DNA of 64,000 bases. Source: CAIVAT01 sp964525995. Its GTDB lineage: Bacteria > Bacteroidota > Bacteroidia > Bacteroidales > FEN-979. The position numbers and the translations under genes are program-made. The notes under the pieces are model-generated. The model did not search any database. It was given only the letters and a program-made list of their open reading frames with translations, and was not told the origin of the DNA. This document shows positions 7,735 to 17,175 of the stretch, in pieces (the stretch's first letter is position 1; the number at the start of each line of letters is the position of its first letter). Location of the stretch: positions 51,999 to 115,998 of the forward strand of contig CAZGIM010000013.1 in NCBI GenBank assembly GCA_964525995.1. The letters run 5' to 3'.

Positions 7735-10700
7735 TTACTGCGACAGGGTGAACCTCAGCGCGATGCCACCCTTGGTATTGGAGGTGCGGTACTGGTTTGA
7801 AACATACGGTGAATTGATCACCTTATCGAAATAGAAACGGACGTTGAACCGGGAACTCAGGTTATAATCGGCAGAAAAGTTGAGTGTCATCACCTGTTGA
7901 CCGGTGGAGACCTGGTTGATTTCCTGATCAATGCGTCTGAGAACGGTTTTATTCTTACGGATGGAGAAGTCGAGCTTCAGGTTGAGGTCGCTCACGGTCT
8001 TGGTTTTCTTTCCCCCTCCCAGGAGCCCCGAGAAATTAAGCCGCAACCCTTTGAACCGGTAGCCCAGACCCACCACAAATTCGTTGCTGGTGATCTCGGT
8101 GAGCTGATTGTTGGTAAAGGAAAACGAGATATTTCTGCCACGCTTGAGTTCGACGTTGGCTAACAAACTGTTTACAAATCCCAGATCGATCTTGATCAGC
8201 GGGTTGAACTGTTCGGTCACCGAAATCACAGTCATCTGGTTGAGCGGAATGAAGTTCCCGGCATCATCCAGCGCCGAAGGTTGTCCGTCGAATTCGGTGT
8301 ACTTGATGTTTGAGTTGAAGTTGCCGACGCTATAAGTCGAGATGTAGGCATGTGTCAGGGTGAGGGTTCTCAGAAATGACTTAAAGGCATTCAGCTTGGC
8401 CAATCCGTCGTAAGTGATCCGCCAGTTCGGCAAGGGAATTTTTGGGAATACGTTCAATTTTATCTTTGCGGGATCTTTCCCCGAATAGGCAGCCAGGAAT
8501 GCCATTCCAAGCACTTCCTGGTTACTTTGGCCATATCCCTGCGGGTATCCGGTCGAATCGACAATCCCTCGGGAATTGGGATTCTGAGCGGCAAAGCGTT
8601 GTGCGATTTCAATGCGGTACTCCTTCATCCGCTCAAACGTGCTCGATCGTCCGAATTCATCCTCCTTATCAAAGGAGGTCCCGATCATGATGTACGACAT
8701 CGTAAAGCTTCCCTGATCCCAGGGAGTCATCGGGGATTGCGGAAACTGATGGTCGGCATTGGCACGGTAATATTCCTGATGGGTTTTGGAATATTGTCGG
8801 GTTGCATTAATCTCGATCTTAAGATCCCGGATAGGTTCAATACTGATGTTGACCGTCAGATTTTCCGAAAACTTGGTATTGTATGGCAAATTCAGCGTGG
8901 TGTCGGTCGTGATCCAATCCCGGTCGACGGCATGCGGCCGGATATCTTTCTGGTCTCCGAAAATGAAGCCGAGCCCAGGGGCATTGTTGCCCCAGTCGTT
9001 GCCAAGTGCAACCGGTTCGGGTTTAAAGCCGGGAAGCTGTGTTCCGCTTGCCTGGGTGTAAGTGAATTTTGCGCTCCGGATGCCCATCAGGAAGCGGACG
9101 GTACCATCCAGGATGATCTTACCGATATCGGGGCCTTCCTTCTTTTCCTTAATGCTGTCCTGCTTGGCAAGATTCTTATCTTTCTGGACTTTCGGAGGTT
9201 CGGGAGGCTTTGATCGGGTAGTACGGGGTGCGTTCTGGTTGAGTTTTTTCAGATAAGGAACCTTGTTGTACAGGGTCACCAGATTCAGCGCCCCATTCAG
9301 GGCTTTGGTATTCGAATTCTCAATGGTATTCCCGAATTCATCGCGGATCGAAATGGGTGATGCCATCCACCGGTAAGTGGCCTGATAGCCGGCGTTGAGG
9401 GTGATGAAGTCCATGAGAGGTATTTTACCAATCGGGACATCCCAGGTCACATTGAACCCCTGGTTATAATTGGTCATCGTCCCTCCTGAGAAAATCTCAC
9501 TCCAAACCTGATCCCGGTTTGAACGGTTGATTTCCCCGGGGGGTTCGTTGATGAACGAACTGGCATTGGCGACCAGACTGATCTTGAACGATTTCGAAAA
9601 ATCATATTTCAGGTCATAGGTTCGGGTCCAATCCCAGCTTTTCACGTAATAAGTCTCCAGGGGAACGATGGCAGCGCTTTTATTCCGGTACTTCCGTTTT
9701 GTGAACTCCCGGTTCATGTCGGTACGGAAGGTAAATGATTTCGGAAGATAGTAAAAGTTAAAGTCTTTAATCAGCGCAAGCGCTTTCGTGCTATTCAGGA
9801 CCTTTGTACTCTTGAAGGGTTGGACATTCTTGGGCTGCGTCGAAAAATTATACCCGATGCCGCCGGCATATTTTTTATGGAGATCATATTCAATATCCAC
9901 ATTCCGCGAATAAATCTCCGAATAACTGTAGCTGATATTGAAGTTCTCGATATCATAGATTCGCGGCTTCCGGTCGGTGGTCCTCTCTTTCCTGACATTC
10001 ATCAGGTTGAAGTTTTTCCGCTGCGTGTAGGCCTGGGTGATGGCTTTGATTGAATCTTTCTGCTGCTGGGAATCGAAAGCGCCAATTACATCGCTCAGGT
10101 ACAGGTCGGGATTGAGCGGGTCGTAGCGGGGACTGTTCTGTTGCATTGAGAAATCGAAGTGCATCGGAATCCTGATGCCCGCTTTCGGCGGGAAGAACTT
10201 GCCCAATTCCAGATCGGTGTCAACACCCAGGGTCAGCACCGACTCCATGTCGCGCTTGGTCTGCTTCACCTCAATGGTTCCGAAACCCGAACTCATATAA
10301 CTTCCCGATAGTTGAAGTCTTCCCAGATCGGCCAACTCGAGGGCTACGCGAGCCTGGGCAGCCCATCCTCCCTTTTTGTTGAAGTCGCTCAGCCGCAATT
10401 CATCCACCCAGATCTCGGCACATTTGTCCTGTCCATCGTCATCGGGAGTTTGCGGACTTTTCTTGGGATTTCGGATCCCGATCATGATTGCCCTGACATC
10501 GCTGATGGTGGGCGATCCCACCACGGTTATCCTGTTAACTCCGTCGTATTCGACATAAGGCACCGATTCGGAAATCTGGCTCCCCGAGTTGCTCCGGGCA
10601 ACCAGCCGGTTGTACTTGACCTCGACCAATCGTTCCAGGTCAATATCGAAGGCATTGCTCTCAGGCCAGATGGCATCCGGGTCGTCCGACCGGGTTCCCC

Positions 10701-13700
10701 AAGGAGTAAAGTTCAACGGAATCTCGTACTCGTAATAGTTTTCGGTAAAATCAGAACCCAGCCTCATGATGATAGTCAGGTCGCCCCGCTTCAGATTTTG
10801 TGAACGAATCGATTGCTCAGCGTGCACATACATTTTCAGCCGCTTGAACTGACGGAAATCGAAATCGGTTGTCTTATAAGCAGCGCGTGCATCTCCGTCG
10901 ACGAGGTTACAGACTTTGAACGACATCGACTGTTCGTTCAGCTTTTGCTGGTTGGTCGACCCCCAGTTGGTCTCCCGCTGGATACCCGGAGGCATCACAT
11001 ACGGAATAGGCTGCTTGCTTCCGTTCTCTTCGATGCTCACCGTGGCAATGTCGAATTGGGTAGCATTCTGGTTGTCGTCGTGCAGATATTCACCCGGTGA
11101 AAGAAGACTGTAATTGTATTTCCGCCACTCACCACGTGACAGCTCAAGCGATGCGAACCGGCAGACGATCGGACGTTCAAAGTTTTTAAAGAACATACGC
11201 ATGAATCTGATCGAGTTGAAATCGCTGATATTTCCAATCACTTTGTCGGGGGTCCGGATTGGAATTTTAAACTGATACCATTTTACATCCCCGCGTGTAC
11301 CGTTGGCCAGTGGGATATCGTACGCATGGTAAATGTTGGTGATGTAATTGGTGCCGACCTTCATTTTTTGACGGTCGAGGTTAACAATATACTGATAGTA
11401 CCGCTCCTGTTCGCTGAGGGTGTTGTCTTTGTTGATGTCTTCCACATTGGGGAGGGTGGTTCCGGTAATGGAGTATGATTCAGTTGACTGCTCCTGGGTG
11501 GCGCTGTTGCCTTCGGGACCGTTGAACATTTTGTAGCGGCTTAGGATACTGCTGAAGTTGGGATCATTGTCGTAGTCGGTCCCTCTGAAGTAATGGAAAT
11601 TATCGGCCGATGGATCGGTGGAGGCATTTTTATACGCGCCCGAGCTTTGGCCGAAGGTATTGCGGACCCGGGTAATATATCCCGTATCGAAAAAGGAGAT
11701 TTCATCCACATCGCGAAGGCCGTCATATCCTACATCCTGAAAGGGCCGGGAATCGGGATTGTTGTCGAATGCATCGACTAGCGCCTGGAACCGCGGAACA
11801 CGGCCCCACATGGTGGTATCGACGTCGGTGATCACCTCGGAAGTCGGCAGTCCGTTCTCGTAACTCTTGCGCCCGTCTCTCAGAATATCCTCAGAGATGT
11901 CGCCAAGGTTGAAGTAAAGTTGTCCCGAATTGGTCGAATCATATACAAAGGGATCCATCAGCCAGAATTCGATGTATTGGATATTGGTCGATTCAAAGTC
12001 GGTGGTCTCTATCTTCCGCATGACTCCCCCCCACCTTGTTTCAGGATTGGAAAGGGTTCCGTCGACATTAAGTCCTTTAGAAAAACCTGTGGGAGCAACT
12101 TCATAGTTATAGGCGCCACGTTCCGAAGGATAGTAGGCCATGTTCAGCACCGAAAGGTTAACCGGAACGCCGTTCAGCGGTTCTTTGTTGGGAAAAATCT
12201 CGGTTTCCCAGACCTGACGCACATACTGACCCGAAAGCTCATCATTCGACACATTCGGAGGAACCAGGCTGGTATTTTTATCATAAAACAATGGGTCGAT
12301 GATATACCAGGCCAGTCTGGCGCGATTGTAGCCATACATCAAACCGGTGCTGGTGGCGCCTTCCGGAAACATCTCCCGGGTGGTCTGGCCCTGGGGTGTG
12401 CTGGCCAGGTACCACATAGCCATATTTTTCAGGTCGATGGTCGATTTGGCCCCTTCAAAATCATCAATATAGGTTGTACCTGCCTTCCCGATCGCCTTGG
12501 AATGACCCGGAATAAAGTGGGCAAATTCAGCATCAACCGATATCGAAGAGGGCGCCTTGGTCTGGATCAGTGGCAAGGCATCGATGAACCGGGTGATCAG
12601 CCTCGACTGGGTCCGGTAGTTCAGATTAAGTCCCCAGATGGTATTCGACATAGGTTCATCGCCATAGTTTACCTTTTGTGTTAGCGGTCTTTCGTTCAGG
12701 TTGACGATCGTGGCTCCGATGATAAAATCCTTGTTGATCTTGTAATCGAGATGCGCTCCCATCAGCCTTTTGGTCTGAACGTTGAACATCTCGTTGCTTT
12801 CCATCGAAATCTTGATCGGGGTACCGGAATTAAGGATCCCTTCGTTGATGATCCTGACGCGGCCAAGGGTATAGTCAACCGTGTAGTCCACATTTTCCTG
12901 AAGCTGAATACCGCCTGCCGTCACCCTGACACTGCCGGGAGGCACATTAAGGGCGTTGAGCGAGATTTCCGACCCGGCCGACGATTTGTAAAAGCCGTCT
13001 AATATGAATTTGTTTTTGTCGGGATACTGCTTGGCCATCGACTTGGTCATCGTGTAAAGCGAATCGAAGCAGTATTTATCAGCTAATTCGAGCGACCCCT
13101 TGGGATCGGCAGGATCATAGATGGAATCACGCAGGTCGCTTCCGTATGGTTCCAGCACGGTGAAATAGACCCTCCCGTTCGACGATTGTATCGTTCCGCC
13201 CATGGTTGCCGCGTTATCGATGAAGTCGAACATCCCGTCGGCAGGCGGATTCTGTTGCATGTTCAGATTATCCCAGTTCAGCACCTGGATCAGGGGACGG
13301 CCTTTGATTCGTCCTTCGGAGATGTACGCGGTGGCAACCCCGTTGGAGTTCCCGGTATAGAGCACGTTCAGGGTAAAATCATTGGCCTGTAACTGGTAAG
13401 CACCCAAATTATAAACGTTTTTCATCATCAGGTCCCAGGTGGGAAGCTTGGTGTTGATCGAGGTGCTCTTCAACAGCTTCAGCATCAGACATTGCGGGGT
13501 AATGATCCCCTGGTCGGAGAATTCACCGACCTGATACACCGCGCTGTCGCCGATCACCTGATACTGATAGGCCACGGCCAGTGTTTGGTCTGAGTTCAAC
13601 TGGGTATTCAGCGAGATAAAACCGAGTTTTGAATTCAGGGTATATTCCGAAGGCAGCAGTTTACGGGCGTTTTCAACCTTTTCAAAGTCCTCGCCGGCAA

Positions 13701-14988
13701 TCATGTAAAACGGGGCGCTCTTCAGGTACCCTGCAACCGTATTGATATTCCGCATCACAACCGTATCGGCAGGAGTGGGCATCAAAACTTTGTACAGGTT
13801 GTTGGCACTGTTAGTAGGATAGCGTCGTGTGGGATCGCCGGTAAAAAGCCGGGTATTGTATGGCTTCGGTTCGCCGATATCCATCAGGGCTACAATGTTG
13901 CGGTTTTCCGAAACGGCGGCTCCGATATTGGTGATCCATACCTCCACTTTAATGATGTTGATGCTGGAGGTCACAATCGGCAGTTTCCTCAGCGACTCTT
14001 TATATTTGCTGCGAAATGCCTGCGACAGAAAAAAGTGTTTGTTGTCTTCGTATTCGTCAGCCCTGATCTTCACGTGGGTAGTCTGGGCGTTGCCCTCAAC
14101 TGTGATTTCTTTGTTTTCGCTCTTTTGCTGCGAATAAAGGGCAGTCACGGTCAGCCTCCCGAACCGCAGTTTGGTCTTGATCCCGAAGAGACTCTCCGTG
14201 CCGTGGATCAGGGAGGTGCTGAGCGGCAGGTTCACATCACCCGCCTCAATGAGTTGAATGATATCATCCTCCTTGCCTTCGTATTTCAATTTCAGCTTGT
14301 TCTCGAACTCGAAAGTAGCCTCGGTGTTGTAGTTGACCTTGAACTCAATCTTGTCACCGATCTTCGCGATCACATTCATCTGGATCCGTTCATCGAAATC
14401 GAAATTGGTCTGCCGTCGTTGCCGGGTGTTGAGCATGGGATCATCGCGGCGGTTTGATACGAGTCCGAAGTTGATCTCAGCCGACCCCTGGGGGCGTATA
14501 TCCACAGTATTATTTCCGAAAATGGTTTCAAAAACCTTGCCGGGGATCACGATCTTGGGAATGAGGCCTTTGGCGTTATCCATGGTAGCTGTGGCAGCCC
14601 GTTCCTGCCAGTAATCGTCGATCATCGACTGAAGATCCCGGTTCTGGAACTCATCGAACGAGAGGGTGGTCGGGATCCGGTACCGGGTATCGCCAACTTT
14701 GTAAGAATAGTAATATTGACGCGTCAGAGGGTCATATTCGATGGTCGTTTTCAGGTTGGAGGGATTGTTCAGGTAGAGCGGGTGCTCGCTGCCGGAACCG
14801 GGAACGACCATCTCATCATTAAATGGATAGCGAAGAGGTACGGTATCGCCCGGCTTCAGAGTGTCGGGGGGAGCTATAAGAGTCAAAGGCAGTCCATAGC
14901 CACCAGGCGTCTCACCGGAAAAAACCGGGATACGAATGATAACCAGGACGGCCAGGCAGATAAGACAGTATAAATAGTATTTCTTCAC
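7735..14988 (-). CDS. sprA: SprA/Sov, outer membrane translocon of the type IX secretion system
   Basis: SprA forms the giant outer membrane barrel through which type IX secretion substrates leave the cell; it is also needed for gliding in motile species. The product is 2417 residues, the usual size. It starts with a signal peptide (MKKYYLYCLICLAVLVII, cleaved near FSGE) and is almost entirely beta-strand-like, with many long even-spaced strands at the C-terminus ending GGIALRFTLSQ. Recognisable SprA stretches include LIHGTESLFGIKTKLRFGRL, GKAGTTYIDDFEGAKSTIDL and the region around CAEIWVDELRLSDFNKKGGW. The partner order ruvA-sprA-gcvH is the one I recall for Flavobacterium, which supports the call. 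It is 38 nt from ruvA and probably co-transcribed with it. It implies that the organism exports proteins with C-terminal sorting domains. Confidence 0.97.
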   Translation of the reverse strand: MKKYYLYCLICLAVLVIIRIPVFSGETPGGYGLPLTLIAPPDTLKPGDTVPLRYPFNDEMVVPGSGSEHPLYLNNPSNLKTTIEYDPLTRQYYYSYKVGDTRYRIPTTLSFDEFQNRDLQSMIDDYWQERAATATMDNAKGLIPKIVIPGKVFETIFGNNTVDIRPQGSAEINFGLVSNRRDDPMLNTRQRRQTNFDFDERIQMNVIAKIGDKIEFKVNYNTEATFEFENKLKLKYEGKEDDIIQLIEAGDVNLPLSTSLIHGTESLFGIKTKLRFGRLTVTALYSQQKSENKEITVEGNAQTTHVKIRADEYEDNKHFFLSQAFRSKYKESLRKLPIVTSSINIIKVEVWITNIGAAVSENRNIVALMDIGEPKPYNTRLFTGDPTRRYPTNSANNLYKVLMPTPADTVVMRNINTVAGYLKSAPFYMIAGEDFEKVENARKLLPSEYTLNSKLGFISLNTQLNSDQTLAVAYQYQVIGDSAVYQVGEFSDQGIITPQCLMLKLLKSTSINTKLPTWDLMMKNVYNLGAYQLQANDFTLNVLYTGNSNGVATAYISEGRIKGRPLIQVLNWDNLNMQQNPPADGMFDFIDNAATMGGTIQSSNGRVYFTVLEPYGSDLRDSIYDPADPKGSLELADKYCFDSLYTMTKSMAKQYPDKNKFILDGFYKSSAGSEISLNALNVPPGSVRVTAGGIQLQENVDYTVDYTLGRVRIINEGILNSGTPIKISMESNEMFNVQTKRLMGAHLDYKINKDFIIGATIVNLNERPLTQKVNYGDEPMSNTIWGLNLNYRTQSRLITRFIDALPLIQTKAPSSISVDAEFAHFIPGHSKAIGKAGTTYIDDFEGAKSTIDLKNMAMWYLASTPQGQTTREMFPEGATSTGLMYGYNRARLAWYIIDPLFYDKNTSLVPPNVSNDELSGQYVRQVWETEIFPNKEPLNGVPVNLSVLNMAYYPSERGAYNYEVAPTGFSKGLNVDGTLSNPETRWGGVMRKIETTDFESTNIQYIEFWLMDPFVYDSTNSGQLYFNLGDISEDILRDGRKSYENGLPTSEVITDVDTTMWGRVPRFQALVDAFDNNPDSRPFQDVGYDGLRDVDEISFFDTGYITRVRNTFGQSSGAYKNASTDPSADNFHYFRGTDYDNDPNFSSILSRYKMFNGPEGNSATQEQSTESYSITGTTLPNVEDINKDNTLSEQERYYQYIVNLDRQKMKVGTNYITNIYHAYDIPLANGTRGDVKWYQFKIPIRTPDKVIGNISDFNSIRFMRMFFKNFERPIVCRFASLELSRGEWRKYNYSLLSPGEYLHDDNQNATQFDIATVSIEENGSKQPIPYVMPPGIQRETNWGSTNQQKLNEQSMSFKVCNLVDGDARAAYKTTDFDFRQFKRLKMYVHAEQSIRSQNLKRGDLTIIMRLGSDFTENYYEYEIPLNFTPWGTRSDDPDAIWPESNAFDIDLERLVEVKYNRLVARSNSGSQISESVPYVEYDGVNRITVVGSPTISDVRAIMIGIRNPKKSPQTPDDDGQDKCAEIWVDELRLSDFNKKGGWAAQARVALELADLGRLQLSGSYMSSGFGTIEVKQTKRDMESVLTLGVDTDLELGKFFPPKAGIRIPMHFDFSMQQNSPRYDPLNPDLYLSDVIGAFDSQQQKDSIKAITQAYTQRKNFNLMNVRKERTTDRKPRIYDIENFNISYSYSEIYSRNVDIEYDLHKKYAGGIGYNFSTQPKNVQPFKSTKVLNSTKALALIKDFNFYYLPKSFTFRTDMNREFTKRKYRNKSAAIVPLETYYVKSWDWTRTYDLKYDFSKSFKISLVANASSFINEPPGEINRSNRDQVWSEIFSGGTMTNYNQGFNVTWDVPIGKIPLMDFITLNAGYQATYRWMASPISIRDEFGNTIENSNTKALNGALNLVTLYNKVPYLKKLNQNAPRTTRSKPPEPPKVQKDKNLAKQDSIKEKKEGPDIGKIILDGTVRFLMGIRSAKFTYTQASGTQLPGFKPEPVALGNDWGNNAPGLGFIFGDQKDIRPHAVDRDWITTDTTLNLPYNTKFSENLTVNISIEPIRDLKIEINATRQYSKTHQEYYRANADHQFPQSPMTPWDQGSFTMSYIMIGTSFDKEDEFGRSSTFERMKEYRIEIAQRFAAQNPNSRGIVDSTGYPQGYGQSNQEVLGMAFLAAYSGKDPAKIKLNVFPKIPLPNWRITYDGLAKLNAFKSFLRTLTLTHAYISTYSVGNFNSNIKYTEFDGQPSALDDAGNFIPLNQMTVISVTEQFNPLIKIDLGFVNSLLANVELKRGRNISFSFTNNQLTEITSNEFVVGLGYRFKGLRLNFSGLLGGGKKTKTVSDLNLKLDFSIRKNKTVLRRIDQEINQVSTGQQVMTLNFSADYNLSSRFNVRFYFDKVINSPYVSNQYRTSNTKGGIALRFTLSQ

Positions 14989-15026
14989 TCAGTTTTTAAG
15001 GTGACTTTAACGCTGCGACCGGCATG

Positions 15027-15611
15027 CTATAGTATTTTCAGCGCATGCTTGATCAGTTGTTCCACTGTCAGACCTGTGCCTTCCGTTTCGATGATTTTAT
15101 TCAATGCTTTTTCGGCAAGCATCTTTGGGAAGCCCAGAATGATCAAACCTGATAACGCTTCTTCCTTCCCGGTATTGTGCAAAATCCCGGATTTTTCATG
15201 GGGTATCAGCTCTTTCGAAACCTTGCTTTTCAGATCGATGATGATCCGCTGCGCCGTCTTTGCCCCGATCCCCTTGATTCGCTGTAAAAGGGCGGCATCG
15301 CCGTTCGCGATGGCTTCCGTGAGCTCTGCCGGCGAAAGGGACGAGAGAATGATGCGGGCCGTACTGACCCCGACACCCGAAACACTGATCAAATGCCGGA
15401 ATAATTCGCGCTCACCGGGGTCGGCAAAACCATAAATCTGCATATCATCCTCTTTGACCACCAGATGGGTAAAGATCGTACACTCGCCCTCCTCCATGAT
15501 CTTGCCATAAGTATTGATTGAAATGTGGATCAGATAACCGATCCCGTTGTTTTCGATCACCGCGTACGCGGGATTTTTTTCAATCAGCTTTCCGCGGATA
15601 TATTCATACAT
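15027..15611 (-). CDS. ruvA: Holliday junction branch migration protein RuvA
   Basis: RuvA binds four-way junctions as tetramers and loads the RuvB motor. The 194-residue product has the OB-fold N-terminus (MYEYIRGKLIEK, NGIGYLIHI), the double helix-hairpin-helix (ISVSGVGVSTARIIL, IKGIGAKTAQRIIIDLKSK) and, after a flexible linker, the small RuvB-contacting domain (EEALSGLIILGFPKMLAEKAL). Length and all domains are complete. The gene has its own -7 box and is followed 38 nt later by sprA on the same strand. Confidence 0.97.
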   Translation of the reverse strand: MYEYIRGKLIEKNPAYAVIENNGIGYLIHISINTYGKIMEEGECTIFTHLVVKEDDMQIYGFADPGERELFRHLISVSGVGVSTARIILSSLSPAELTEAIANGDAALLQRIKGIGAKTAQRIIIDLKSKVSKELIPHEKSGILHNTGKEEALSGLIILGFPKMLAEKALNKIIETEGTGLTVEQLIKHALKIL

Positions 15612-15659
15612 AGTTATACCTACTTAACTTTATGATTTATGGATTTCCGGAAAAAAGTG

Positions 15660-15667
15660 CAAAGGTA
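15660..15667 (-). promoter_or_regulatory. TAnnTTTG -7 box for ruvA-sprA
   Basis: The minus strand reads TACCTTTG, 49 nt before the ruvA ATG, giving a leader of roughly 44 nt. It lies between ruvA and the TlpA-like gene and is the only clear box ahead of the ruvA-sprA unit. Confidence 0.55.
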
Positions 15668-15685
15668 AAAAAAAACAGCGAAAAG

Positions 15686-17059
15686 TTATTTCAGCAGTTT
15701 ATAATCCCGCAGCGACTGTTCCAATTCTCTGAGCGATACAGGCTTCGCGAGAATCTTCTTTTCCCGGTCGAGCAGGAACATGGTGGGCGTCGCGTAGATG
15801 TTGTAATCGTCGGCCATCTGGCCTGAAAAACCTTTCAGGTCTGATACATTGATCCAGTTCAGCTTTTCCTCCCTGACAAACCGGGTCCATTCGCTCCGGC
15901 TGGTATCGATGGAGATGGCGACCACCTCAAATCTTTTTGGATTCTGTAAGTTATAGATTTCTTTTAACCGGGGCATCATGGTGGCACAGTGGGAACATTG
16001 GGTAGCCCAGAAGACCAACAGGGTGTATTCGGAATTCAGGGTGGAGAGTTTTACCGGTTTCCCTTTTGGATCGGTCGATTCAAGATCGGGCGCCGTCTTG
16101 CCAATGGCGATTTTTTTAAAAGTCTCCAGTTTCTTCTGAAGCGCTGTCTTGCGCTGTTGATCCTCACACGAGAAGGGATCCTGGAAATTATCGGCAATGT
16201 AAGTGATCACCTCATCGAAATGATATTTGTCGAAACCACCCACCACGTAATCAAGCAGGAATTTGTAAGTGTCGGGGCTCACCGATGCGGCTCCCAGCAT
16301 GATCGTCACTGCTTTGATGAACTCAGCCTCTAATTGTTTCTGGGGTAACCGGTTGTTGCTGTACAGAGCCAAATATGAAATGGCTTTATTGGCGAAAGCC
16401 GGACTGCGAAGAAGGGCGGTATCCGTGAAATCGACCTTGTCGAAATAGTGTTGTTTCAGATAGTTCAGCCGGTCGTCACGCAGCATGGAGGAAGGGAGGA
16501 ACGGGGATTGGTAGGTTTTAGCCATGCGAAGGGCAAAAAAGTTCGGATAGAGGGTGGCGAGTGAATCGACAACGCGTTGTTGTTCCTTTTGGATACGCTC
16601 CATCTCTTGGGTTACCGAAATATAAAAGGAATCCTTCAGCGGATAGTAATCGATGACCGGAACCAGCAGTTGCAGCCGCTCCTGGTTGATGGCGTCAAGC
16701 TTTGAATACTCGCGGTATATCAGATTTTCAACCGATGAAAGAATCCGCAGACTGTCGGCAGGATGCGTGGCATCGGTATAGAACCGGACATTCTCTTTTT
16801 CCCGGTTCCAGATGAGATCCAGGTAGCCTTCTTTGCTCCATTTAACGCGGTACATCCCCGGAAGTCTTCCTTCAAGCCTGAAAAGTATATGTCCCGCCGA
16901 ATCGCTCCGTACCGAATCGACCACGGTCACCTTTTCTCCGTAAACAGCGGCAAGATCAACGCGCTGACCGGCCGATCCATTGATCACGCCTTCAAAATAA
17001 CCCTGAGCATTCAACCCCAGAGAAATCAAAACAAAGAACAAAGTCGCTGCAACTCTCAT
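15686..17059 (-). CDS. TlpA-family thioredoxin-like protein, CSHC active site
   Basis: A 457-residue exported protein: signal peptide ending near LNAQ, an N-terminal beta-rich domain of the DUF4369 kind (about 20-110), a helical middle region resembling DUF5106 (about 120-310), then a thioredoxin fold. The redox pair is Cys355/Cys358 in VFWATQCSHC; the cis-proline is in IYATPTMFLLD. Members act in the periplasm as thiol-disulfide oxidoreductases or tether redox domains to the envelope; the substrate is unknown. It lies next to a second TlpA-like gene with a CGPC site. The active-site dipeptide SH differs from the GP of its neighbour, which would give a different redox potential. Separated from the neighbour by a 12-bp tandem repeat tract. 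Confidence 0.88.
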   Translation of the reverse strand: MRVAATLFFVLISLGLNAQGYFEGVINGSAGQRVDLAAVYGEKVTVVDSVRSDSAGHILFRLEGRLPGMYRVKWSKEGYLDLIWNREKENVRFYTDATHPADSLRILSSVENLIYREYSKLDAINQERLQLLVPVIDYYPLKDSFYISVTQEMERIQKEQQRVVDSLATLYPNFFALRMAKTYQSPFLPSSMLRDDRLNYLKQHYFDKVDFTDTALLRSPAFANKAISYLALYSNNRLPQKQLEAEFIKAVTIMLGAASVSPDTYKFLLDYVVGGFDKYHFDEVITYIADNFQDPFSCEDQQRKTALQKKLETFKKIAIGKTAPDLESTDPKGKPVKLSTLNSEYTLLVFWATQCSHCATMMPRLKEIYNLQNPKRFEVVAISIDTSRSEWTRFVREEKLNWINVSDLKGFSGQMADDYNIYATPTMFLLDREKKILAKPVSLRELEQSLRDYKLLK

Positions 17060-17095
17060 ATTCAGAAATGAAAAACTAAAACTTCAAGATTTCCC

Positions 17096-17170
17096 GTCCA
17101 ACTCTTCGTCCAACTCTTCGTCCAACTCTTCGTCCGCTCTTCGTCCGCTCTTCGTTTAACTCTTCGTCCA
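17096..17170. repeat. 12-bp tandem repeat tract between the two TlpA genes
   Basis: Three perfect copies of AACTCTTCGTCC (17100-17135) are followed by two 11-bp degenerate copies (GCTCTTCGTCC/TTT) and one more full copy near 17158-17169. The tract fills most of the 116-bp gap between the stop of the upstream lipoprotein-type TlpA gene and the start of the next one on the minus strand, so it sits in the mRNA just ahead of that start. No promoter box is visible in the gap. Confidence 0.9.
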
Positions 17171-17175
17171 CCCCG

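Noticed and set aside
17096..17170. CRISPR array
   Set aside because: Units are 11-12 bp head-to-tail with no spacers; no cas genes in the window.
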